Source of the DNA: Eutreptiella sp. 'Long Island Sound 2002'
Lineage: Eukaryota > Euglenozoa > Euglenophyceae > Eutreptiales > Eutreptiaceae
NCBI GenBank assembly: GCA_964036045.1
Contig: OZ038379.1
Coordinates: 19,439,017-19,503,016 of the forward strand
Reading direction: 5' to 3'
DNA: 64,000 nucleotides
In this document: piece after piece, positions 41,054 to 51,300 of the stretch
Layout of the letters: each line of letters starts with the position of its first letter
Position numbering within the stretch: the first letter of the stretch is position 1
Made by a program: the position numbers and the translations under genes
Notes under the pieces: model-generated
The model's database searches: none
Told to the model about the DNA's origin: nothing
The model's input: the letters and a program-made list of their open reading frames with translations, nothing else

Positions 41054-43814
41054 AAAGAGCGCAGTATATGTGGGGCAAGGCAGTCCTGTGCAAAGCGCGC
41101 CGTGGTTGGCATGCCCCAACAAGAAAGCCGAGGGACTTCAGACGGCTGATGCTGAGCAAAACAGCATGTGGGCTTCTCGCTGCTGTGCACTAGAGGCCTG
41201 ATTGCCACTCCAGCCTGCGTCAGGTGGATTCGGATGGGCTCAGGCTTTCCTGGTCCACTTGTTCCTTGGGCCTCATGTTTCCAGCAACCCGGGCTGGGAA
41301 CCTTGCCAAGCCAATGTGCCAAATACATGCAACTGTCGCATCACAAGCTGACGGGGGGGGGGGGGGGAGCGCCACGTGCACGCCACGCACACTGTTGGAG
41401 GTGGCTATCCCTGGGAACGGCCAGATCCGTCCCCCCTTTCATTTCTGGTTCTTTGTCCACGCAACACGTTGTTCCAGTGCGTATCCGCGTGTGCGTGCAC
41501 ATGGCAGTTCAATGGTGATGACAGGCCCTTGGTGGAGGGTTGGGAAGGTGGTCCTAGGACCGAGGCCACAACCTGATCTTCTGCCGGTAGCCCCAGCACG
41601 CACGGCAAGTGCTCCCTCGCTGTACCACACTGCGCATTGGCACACTGACGATGACGATGAGTGGGAAGGTTCCGCGTTTCCAGCATCTGTTTGTGCCCCA
41701 TCCCCTTAGAACACTTCCACCTTCACGTGTGGTCACCTTCTTTTTTTTTGTCGGGCCCGCGCTGAGTAGCGATAAGGCTCTCGGGTTCACAACCCGGTCT
41801 CTGCATCAGTGCTGCAGGGCGCAGTACAGTCACCCGATACATCGTGTGGCCGAAAGGCAAACCTGGATCTGTGCCTGCAGAGAATACTAATGCATGGTAG
41901 TGCTTCCACCTTCACGTGTGGTCACCTTCTCCGACCAGTTGCATTACAGACGCGTGGGTGCACTCACTCCGCTGGCTGCTTTTGAAAAAGCAGCCTCATT
42001 GGATGCGCTGCACTTCGTATTAGTGTCCCTCAGTCACACAGACAGGGGGAAGGGGGAGGGAGGGGGGGACGCGCCCTGGATCCGTGGATGAAAGCGAAGG
42101 GGTTCCGGTGGCAATAGCACCGCAAGCACAAAAAGGATCCTGTGAAGAGATGCATAAAAAGCTGAGAAGCCCTAGCGCTGTGCCCGACTCGGACCCATTC
42201 CAATGACCGGTGTGAGCTGAGAAGGTAGGAGGAAACAGACTGCTGGTGCGTAATGGTCAGCGGCTGGTGGCTCCCTGACAGCAGCTGTCAGGAACCCACG
42301 GCAATTGGCAAACGACTGTTGTCAGTCCGTTGGCAACCCTTTCTTTTGCTCAGGCTCAGAGGAGCCTCACCCGCTCAACTTTCCGGCGAAAGCTCGGACG
42401 CCATGGACACCACAGCAGTTCCACCCTACCGCATCCAGGTTAGTGTTGATGCCCACTGCTCGTCATGTCCTGGGTTGTTGCATGTACATGGTACCGCCAC
42501 GGCTCACGTACGTGTACGGCTTGAGCCATCGTGCCATTCTTGGTTCTGTCAGACTTGAGATTTATTATCAGCAACTTGATTTGTTTGCACATTCTTACTG
42601 AGAAACCATAGAGACATCTTCTTTGTTGGATTTCCGCTGATCTGCAAGTTCAACCCGACGAGAGGGGAGCAGAGTCATGGCAAAGCCATGATGATCTGAC
42701 TAGCTGGTCTGGAAGGAGTGCTGGACAAGAGTCTCCAAATTCCGAACAGAGGTGGAAACAACCACCAGCATATGCCTAAAAAGGCCGGAACAACATGCAA
42801 AGCATGCGCCAAACATCCACCAAGCACTAAGACACAATTGACACTCCGCCTGTTACAGTCTGCAGTCTTCATCACTAAACACTTTCACGCCCACTGTCTC
42901 AGTCAGTACCAAGCCTGCTGTCCGTGTCCACAATATTCGGTCCTGCTCCTGCGCAGGCCTCTTGCACTCTGTCTATCTGTCTGTCACTGGCTTGCTGTGG
43001 TACCCCAGCTGTTTTATGGCATTGCACGTCCATGCGTGTTTTCCCATTCCTACAATGAGTTGATGAGTTGCGCATCTTTCAACTCCCTCACCTTCTCACG
43101 ACTGAGAAACCATAGACACATCCTGCCCAGCCAGAAATGTTGTTTTTTGGTTTCATGACCCAAGTCAATCCGTCAATGCAGTGTGCTCACTCTGAAGTCA
43201 TGATGCCCCAGATATCAAATCGCCGCAGAAATGTGTACCTGAAGCACGTGCAGCAGGCGCATGCCTGGGCGACAGCACCCTGTCATCCAAGATCCCGGCA
43301 AAACCAAGGAGGAAGAATGCGGACCAGGTTGGCTTTCGCCTGCCACCAGTCACGAAAGACGCCGACAGGCTTTGGGGGGGACATGGCTCTTCTGTCCAGA
43401 ACATCCAAGAGCACAATTGATGAACCCCAAGCGCATGCACCTGGCCACTGACTCACCACTCAGCGTCAGCACCGCCGTCAGTCAGCTGGCAACTGCTGGT
43501 CCAGAGGAATGCGCTTTTAGGAAGTTAGGCAAGAAAAGACGAAGACAGAAAGTGCAAGTGGGAAGCACGTGCCCGAGAGAGGGAGAGACAAAGCTGATAG
43601 ATATGGTACTGGCGGTCCCAACGGCGGTTGGCGGCCACCCGGGGATGGTTGGTGGCCAGTGCCTGGCGATGAAGCGACGACACACGGCTCCGACGGAGCA
43701 CACAGGAATGGGGCCAGACTTGCGTGCAAGAATTCCGATTTGTTTGCTGTATGGCACTCGTGAAAGGGGTACTTGGACACAACAGGCAACACCACATGGC
43801 CGCCACCCACCAAC
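41054..43814. other. Mostly non-coding stretch with one exon candidate
   Basis: G-run at 41355-41370. A tRNA-like hairpin near 41765-41800 was considered and set aside. Apart from the short exon candidate at 42403 no coding segment is supported. Confidence 0.4.
42403..42438 (+). CDS. Possible first coding exon (12 codons)
   Basis: A pyrimidine-rich acceptor CCTTTCTTTTGCTCAG at about 42341-42356 is followed 46 bp later by ATG at 42403. The frame runs MDTTAVPPYRIQ to a donor CAG|GTTAGT at 42439. This is the expected layout of a euglenid 5' end, a spliced-leader acceptor just before the start codon. The next exon could not be placed; the nearest acceptors give early stops. Confidence 0.3.
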
Positions 43815-43881
43815 CTGCGCGAGTCCCAGAAACGCAAAGCACTGTCCATACCGAAGGAACACACGTTCAAGAGCTTGTTGG
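43815..43881 (-). CDS. Possible WD40-repeat exon
   Basis: Reads NKLLNVCSFGMDSALRFWDS ending at CGCAG|GTTGGT. The spacing of hydrophobics, the Asp and the terminal F-W-D fits one WD40 blade. It is isolated and the acceptor (CCATGAG) is weak, so it may be an orphan exon or a pseudogene fragment. Confidence 0.3.
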
Positions 43882-44400
43882 CTCATGGGTGTCCATAGGC
43901 CCCCATATACCAGACCACAGGGGCTGTGAATGAACGTGGTCCGCACTTGCTGCTAGAGCAAGCTCAGGCTCAGGTTTGGGGTGCTGGAGCTGCGCCGTCT
44001 CAGACGTCCCTCTTCCCCAGTGCTCAGCTGCACAGTCAAAGATCAACTTTACTCCTTTGGAGTTGGCAGTGCTTCCACTTGGCCGTCGATCGACGATGGT
44101 CGTCACCCTCCAGAATCACTTTGGCATTCCAACAGTACTTCAAGTATCATGGGGCGGAGCCATCCGCCGCGACACGCGTTGTCCAGATTGTTCAGCAAGG
44201 CGCCGTCACACGCAAAGTGTTCATGAGTCCAGCAAGGCGCCGTGAGGCGCCAGGCAAGATTAGGTTTCAGATCAGAAACGTGCCTTTAGGCCACATCAGA
44301 AGCATTCTTAATTGCCCTACATGGGCTCCAAGCCCAACGCATCCAACTCTGTCACTTGCCGTTGCTTGGACAGCGGCAGTAGATTGTTGGGGTGCCGGTT

Positions 44401-44481
44401 TCAACCCATTTTTGCCAGTAAGTCGGCTTGCTCGTTTCCATGGACCTCTAAATGCGACAGCACCCAGCGCAGCTGCACATA
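44401..44481 (-). pseudogene. RNase H fragment of a retroelement
   Basis: VQLRWVLSHLEVHGNEQADL then LAKMG and a stop. This is the terminal RNase H block (S-H-x-x-V-x-G-N-E-x-A-D-x-L-A) with its last catalytic Asp. Compare SHIGVAGNERADELA in the LINE at 10.8 kb. The rest of the element is not recognisable here. Confidence 0.6.
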
Positions 44482-47237
44482 ACCCCACCTCCCACAGCCC
44501 TCGGCCAGTTAAAGGCACTTGCGTTTGGGCCATTGTTCCGAATTGTAGGACTGACTGGGTGACAGAGGGAGGAAGGGCGTAGAGGGCGAAGAGGGATCCT
44601 CTGCCCTGTGCCATCGCACAGTGCACTGCACGATGGGGGACACCTAACTCAAGAGGACGCCAGCATTTCCACCCGAAACCAGCATTCAGGGGCTGTGAGA
44701 GCCTTTGACACATGGTTGGCCAGGCAACCAAACTAGGGAGGTGGGAGGGGCTAATGAATTGGAAGATTGAGATGGATTGATAGACAGACAGAACCAAACA
44801 CAACTGCAGAAATTTGCAACTTGAGGCAATGTACTCCACAGTCTGACATAAGGGCATCTTTCTCCAGATCAGACCTGGTTGACCCTCAAACACAAACATG
44901 ACTACCGGTAGGGGGGGGGGGGGGGGCTGGAGACCGGTTGGCAAGGAACACCGTTGGATTGGCTCAGGAGGAAGGTCCTTTCACATGAAAGAGAAGCCCG
45001 TTGAACATGAAAGTCCAGCACACACCCCACACCTGCCGTAATTGTGAGGGTGCGAGGTCTGTTTGAGGAGAGTGCTCTTGAAAACCCGACCTGAGCTCCG
45101 GCTGCAGGCCACTCCCCAGTGACAAAGGGAAAGAGAACCAACCGCAGCTGCCCACTACTGTGAGCCTGCCGCCACACACACCATAACCCCCACAGCAATG
45201 CACAGGCGCTATCCAGTTTTTCCAGGGCTGACACCCAGTCAAAGCCGGTTGGCCCGCACCCAGAGATGGACAAAAAGCAGACGCAAAACACAGGTCGTAC
45301 ACATGCAGTCGACGACACACCGCAAAAACACGCATCAGCCAATGATGATTGGCTGACTTCAGATGGGAGATGGTTTCCGGGTGCTTCGTGGGGATTAGAA
45401 CCTTCTGGGCACCCAATCACAAAGCAGCTGACCAAGTTCGCTGGTCACGGCTGGTCAACCGGCAGCGGTTGACTTCAAACTGACAGGCATTGGGTTACAG
45501 CGGAGCTGGGGTGGGGAGTGGGAGGCCCCAGCTGTCTGGCAGTCTGCATCAGCACAGATCCAGCCAGGAAGGGCCTTGTCCTCTTGTGCCGCCAGCAACC
45601 CTACCACAAGCGCGTAGCCAGCCAAAGTACAGGCTGACAGTATCGTAGCCTTGGGAAAACACACCGACTATGCAACAAGCACACACAAACGCGCGCGCAT
45701 GTAGTACACCGGACGGTGCACCGCGTGTGATATTCCCCCAAAGCCTACAAACACCAACACACACACAAACGCAAACACATCGCAAAAAACACAGTGGAAT
45801 CGCAAATACAAATGCAATCACCAACAAACACACAGACACACACAACAACACAAACACCAACACAAACAGCATGGCACAATCGCAAACGCACATACAACAA
45901 CAAACACCAACACACACGCATGTCTTCCTCATCATGTGCACGACGCTGGAGACTCTGAAGTACGCCTGGCAAAGAAAGAAAGGCCACTGCATCCCTCAAC
46001 CTTCAGCTCTGAATGCATATAGGGCTGAGCAAGTGTGCGGTTCGTTCTCATGTTGAGAGTTGAAATTGGCGAGAGCATGTGTGCGTGCGCCAATCTGACC
46101 ACTAGGGCATGCGCATATGGCTACCTCGCAGATGCTTATCAGTGCGCAGTGCGTGCGTACGTGCGGACAGTGTCGCACAACTATGTGCATGCGTGCACAG
46201 TGTGCAGCCATGTGACTGCAAAGGAAGGGCGTAGGGTTGGGGGGCAGTATCTGGAGAAGGATGAGAATGGTTTGCCTGGCATTACAAGGACGGATGCATA
46301 TGGTCTGGGGAGGGTGGGGCAGCATCGGGACAAGCAGGCCGACAGCGGCAAGGCAGGTACCCTCACCCTCCGTTGTCCTTCCCCCTGCAGGGAAGGCGGT
46401 CCCCCCTCACCCCCGGGGGGACGGTTGCCAAGTGACGCCCCCCCCCCCCATCCCCCAGGGAGCCGTACTACCACCGTACACACACACTGTGGGATACAGA
46501 AATTGCAGCGGAAAACGAAATAACAAAGCAGAAGAAACGTTAGTGATGCCGAACCTCGTCGGACACGAGTCAGCCTCGAAGTGCAAGTGATTCTTCGTGA
46601 AGCCCGCCAACACTGCCTGCCAATTCCCCTGCGACCCTCCATCATGTGAGGAACGAGTGTGTGACTGGCACAAACGTGAGTTCTGGCGGTGTTGGTGGCA
46701 CGAATGTGTGGAACAGTGAGCTACGAGTGTGTGAGTGTCACGAATGTGAGTTACGGTGGTGTGGGTGTGCAAACGATATGAAAAGCGTGCATGCGTTCAA
46801 CACACGGACCCTCAAAACAACACAGTGACCCGCAACCAAAGTTTGGTGTTGTCCAAGTGACGCCCCCGCCCCACACCAGCCGGGGAATGACAGGGGGAGG
46901 GACCTCACGACCTGGAGCCGAATCATGTTGATCCAACACATGATCACAGGAAGCAGGTGATCCCCAGTGCTGCCCCGTTCGCGGATGGAGATGCCTGCAA
47001 TTCTAAACCCCCCTTTGGGAACCCAACACTCTACTTGTCCAGACCAATGCTCGCGTTTTCCAGACGGATGGGCGTGACCTGTGGGGAGGCAGGGCCGCAG
47101 GTACGGTGGGAGTGGACCCGATCCCACAACCTGCAAGCTCAAAGACTGCAGAGGGGCGACGGGACCACATTTCGAGGGCGGGGCTTAGCGATGGCATGGG
47201 CTCAATGGCACAAAGGAAACGGGGGGGGCGGGCTCAC
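44482..47237. other. Microsatellite-rich stretch without a supported gene
   Basis: G-run at 44911-44927, an ACA/CAA-rich tract at 45750-45930 and a C-run at 46439-46450. The word TTGCCAAGTGACGCCCCC at 46425 recurs at 46851 (one base changed) and 53058 (without the C-run). A minus-strand acceptor CCTCCCCACAG near 47094 followed by VTPIRLENASIGLDK and a stop could be a terminal exon of the 47.2-kb candidate, but its phase does not match. Confidence 0.4.
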
Positions 47238-47448
47238 CAATCATCACGGACGGGGCTGGGCGAGCACCTGCATCCGGTTCATTCTGCACGGAATCTATGG
47301 GAGTGCGGTGCTCAACGCACCGCAGCTTGAGGTTTGCCGCAGTCCAGTGAGCCACATCAACGTGGGAAAGGGACAGATCAGCGTGGTTCAGGTATGGCAT
47401 GGGCAGGTCAAGAGGACGTGTTGACTCCACTTGGGAGTGTCTGAGCAC
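47238..47448 (-). CDS. Possible internal exon, unknown protein
   Basis: Open and protein-like: LDLPMPYLNHADLSLSHVDV, AHWTAANLKLRCVEHRTPID, then PAPSVMI and a donor ATTG|GTGAGC. The frame extends further upstream, so the 5' edge is uncertain (an acceptor GTGCTCAG lies near 47450; CCTCCCCTCAG lies near 47500). Partner exons were not established. Confidence 0.3.
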
Positions 47449-48157
47449 TGCCCTTCTACAACGTTGCCTCGCGGGCGAGCGCGCGCGTGTGGAAGGCACT
47501 GGGCTGAGGGGAGGGGGATAATACGGAGGCACGAGCCGAGGAACGAAGGTCCGCTCACGGCGCCGAGACGTGGGGTACGCCTGGCAAAAGGCGGCCACTG
47601 CCGCCCTCCATCTTGTAACTCTGAATGTTTATATGGCTAACACCCGATGCAGTGCTCAATGTGGAGTGACGTCACGTCTGATGATGGGCGCGCACGCGTG
47701 CATTTGCCTAATACCTTTGCCGTGTGCGGGTATGTACCGCGCAGTGCGTGTTCGTGTTTGTACAGGGGCACTTGCACATCTTGTGCGTGCATGCCCGGCA
47801 ATGTGAGTGTGACCGTGCTGTGGTGTGGGAAATCATCGCATTGAGTAGGGCAGTCTATCTTGGTCAAACATGATGGCGCTCCACGAGGGGGGCCACAGAA
47901 GCCATCTGGCTTAGTGCTGGGTGGCCCGCCCCATGAGCTCAAGGGGTTGTTGTTCTCCAGCCCCCACCCTCTGGACGTGCTGTGGTGTGGCGACGGGGGT
48001 GTAGTGTCGGAATAAAGGATGAGACTGCCCGGATGATATCATAAACACGGGTTTATATACATATATATAGCGCGGAAGGGGAGGGAGTGGCAGCACCTGG
48101 GACACGATGCTGACGGTACTGGGACGGTACTGGGTACTGGGGGTATGTGACGAAATG

Positions 48158-48228
48158 GAGATCTGCATGCAGATCATGATCTGCATGCAGAGATGCATGC
48201 AGAGATCTGCATGCAGATCATGCAGATG
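48158..48228. repeat. Nested palindrome built from CTGCATGCAG
   Basis: Four overlapping TGCATGCA units. Positions 48162-48191 form a perfect 30-bp palindrome centred on ATCATGAT, and the right half repeats AGATCTGCATGCAGATC. It could form a cruciform. Confidence 0.9.
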
Positions 48229-49066
48229 ACTCCGTCATACCCTAGCACCACAGCCTCACAATGCCTCACAATCAGCAGCAATCCCTTGTGCTGCCGTGCC
48301 ACCCCTCCCTCCCCCCCCGGAAAGGGGTAAAGCGTGCAATCGCACTCGGCGCGCGGCAATGCCACGCAAGCCATTGCCCTGATCTCACCCACACAAACGC
48401 TCATGTACGCACGCATGCACGTGTGGAAGGGACTGCGCGGGAGCAATGGCGCATTCCGGGGGCACCAGCCTAGTAACGTCAATGCACGATACCAACCAGC
48501 GAGGTGCACCTAGCCAAAGGCGACCCCTGCCGCCCTCAATCCTGGGCTCTGCATGCCTCCTGTGGCGGACAACAGGTGCAATGAAGCCTCGTTTTTTGTT
48601 TTTGAGGAGGAATGCCCACCTCTGCTGCATGTGGGTGCGCGCGCGCGCGTCTGCAATGGTTCGCCGAAAAATGCGTGTACCGCGCACGCATTCCTTGCAA
48701 AATCATGCGCGTGGGTGTGCCGCCATGTGAGTGTGGCGGTGCTGTTGTGTGGGCAGAGGGGGCGAGAACCTGGCAGCATACCTAACCTGGCAGAATACGG
48801 ACGGATATACAGTGTGGGAGTGAAGGGCCCGCATCCGGAGACCGACGCCACTGCCTGTGCAACAGCACTGGGGCAGATGGGTGACGCTACGGAGCCAAGT
48901 CATGCAGAACCCTCCGTTGTACCAATACCCTGGAAGCAGGGCAGGGGGCCTGCAGGTCTCTGCAGTCCTAACCCCCGCTTGGCAATGAGTGTAGGTCCTG
49001 TGCTGCCTGTCAATGCAGAGCACGAGACCGGCCTTGGGTACAGGGAGGGAGGAGGAAGGCCCTTTG

Positions 49067-49070
<4 letters not shown>

Positions 49071-49111
<41 letters not shown>
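49071..49111. repeat. (GT)n microsatellite
   Basis: About 20 GT units. Confidence 0.95.
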
Positions 49112-49112
<1 letters not shown>

Positions 49113-49370
49113 CGCCCAAGGATTTCAATCAAAGCTCAAACTGCGAGGTTCAACAGGCCTACGGTCCTACCATTCATCAGCGAAATCATGAGTTCCAAGT
49201 TCGAGGGGCGACCATGAGTTCCAAGTTCGAGCGGTGTAGGTGTGTGTGTGTGTGTATGACGCCCATTCATTCCAACCAAAGCAATAGCATTCGCTATGAT
49301 ACACCACCTCTCTACAGCTCTGTTCGCACTGCGGCAATGTTCGGTATCGGGACATGGGGGGGGGGGGGGT

Positions 49371-49371
<1 letters not shown>

Positions 49372-49452
<81 letters not shown>

Positions 49453-49462
49453 CGCGCGCGCC
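49372..49462. repeat. (GT)n-(GC)n microsatellite
   Basis: About 35 GT units passing directly into about nine GC units, a strong Z-DNA candidate, preceded by a G-run. Confidence 0.95.
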
Positions 49463-51300
49463 AGGGGCGCAATCATTATTCCACTGCCATCAGTTCTCAT
49501 GTTCGACTGGATATGCTGTGGACATTCGAGATGAACGACACAGCATTCATCCGTCATCTTTGCTGCATCCATATCTACAATCCAACATAATTCTGTAGCG
49601 GATGTGAACAACCATTAGTGTCTACTCTACAATACTATATACCTGGGCTGCAAAAGCTGGTGTGTGCCCGGGGGGGGGGGGGGGGCGAACCCCCATTCCC
49701 CCGTGCGCAACCAGACCCCCCCCCGCCGTCCGGGAAAATGACGGTAACACGGGTTCCTGTGCTCAGACATGCCGTGCGGGCACATGGACATGAAGGGGGG
49801 GCACGGCACAACAGTAGCCATGGCCCCCAATCGCATCAAACCCAATCAAACCGGCGTGCAGACACAAGTCTCACGAGTCGTACACGCAGCCTCTGTCCTT
49901 GTCCTCCCACACGGAGCGGGCTCACATGGTTGTGCCTTCAGGTGCTGGACCTGAAAGTTGCCCGTCCCAGAAATGGCAGTGACACGGCGCTGTTGTGCTT
50001 GGACAAGGCCATGCCTGCGCACGGGAGGCACATACCTCAAAGTGATCGCCACATCGCACTCGTCATTTTGAGGCGCCTGCGTTGGGGATAAAGAAAAGTT
50101 GTCAGGGTGGCCACCATCGACGGAATACTCCTTCGGGCGCCAATGGTCATGTCAGGCCCAAGCCCAGCGACCTTGGGCCAAAGGCGGGCAGGGGGGGTAA
50201 ACCATAATTGGTGGTGGAGGTTTCCCGGTTGGTACTTCTCGTGGGCTGTATGAGGGCATAGCGCTGGGCTGTATGAGGGCATTGCATGGGGCAGAGCATG
50301 CAGCTGTATGAGGGCATAGCGCTGGGCTGTATGAAGAGTTTCACATGTGGTGGGGTCTTGAGAGGGGCCAACATTCCTCAAAATGGGCTCAAAATGGCTC
50401 ATTTCACTTGTTTGTGTACCTCAAATGCTCTAGGATTACTTTTGGGACCACATGTTTTCAATCCATTTTTGACCCTTTTTTTGTCCCAAATTGGCCCATT
50501 TTCAAGGCATTTTGGGTTTTGTGTCGTGCAGCCGGACTGGTAGGCCCTGGTCTCACTCCGACTCATGCATCAATTGCGAGTGCCACGCCGATGCACAGCA
50601 AACCAATGGTGCCTTGTCCTCGCACTGCTGCTGAGCGACCACGCAACACCTCAGGACCGGATGGAGGGGCCAACTTTCCGCAGCTGTGGGGGGGGGTTGA
50701 AACCAGGACGAACAGAAACGAGGGGGGGTGGGTTTGCACAGTGCCCCTTTGTCGAGATGCAGGCACGCTCTTATCATGCCACACACACCCCCCCGCGCGC
50801 GCGCATGCGTGGGTGTGTGGAAGGGGGTGCGTTGGGGCTGTTGCTTGCATCCATTGGGTCGGGTGGGCCGGGCAACGTGGAACAGCACAGGGCAGGGCTG
50901 CGGCTTAACAGTCCTGAGTTGAGCCTTACTGGCGGAGCACCTGCACAGCACGAGCCCGGGCGCGCTTGCAACTGCACCAGCGGTGACGCGGCGCCACAAT
51001 CGGAAACCTGCCGGGATCGCGGCTATCGGGCTCCAAGTCGGGTTCTCGAGCCCCGGCAACGATTCGGGCAAACCGCCGGCGTGTGGCAGCACCGGACCGG
51101 CGGACTGTTGCGTGCGCGCCCGGCGCGCGTGCGACGTCCCAGACGACCGAGAGGCCTCGGCGCTGGCGCCGGGAGGTTCACGGGCGCGCGGTCCGGGGCG
51201 CCTGTGTGGGTTGACCGCGGCCGACTCTTACGAGCGAAGACCACCGCTGCGCCCTCACACGACAGTGGCCCCGGGGACCCCGACCCCGTGGGCCCCGGGT

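Larger units (their letters stand above)
47449..51300. other. Repeat-rich stretch without a supported gene
   Basis: Contains a nested palindrome (48158-48228), two long GT tracts and a copy of the TCAAACTGCGAGGTTCAACA repeat at 49133. It also holds a G-run at 49669-49685, a GTATGAGGGCATAGCGCTGG repeat (50248-50335) and an inverted copy of the AAAATGGG satellite (50375-50525). Confidence 0.5.

Noticed and set aside
41765-41800. tRNA-like hairpin CGGG-TTCACAA-CCCG with a short D-arm-like stem
   Set aside because: No matching acceptor or T-arm; the fold could be chance.
43261-43929. Plus-strand frame of 222 codons
   Set aside because: The minus strand carries a better WD40-like signal here and the plus product shows no domain.
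49013-49600. Open frames across the GT/GC tracts
   Set aside because: Dinucleotide repeats lack stops and encode only Cys-Val or Thr-His runs.
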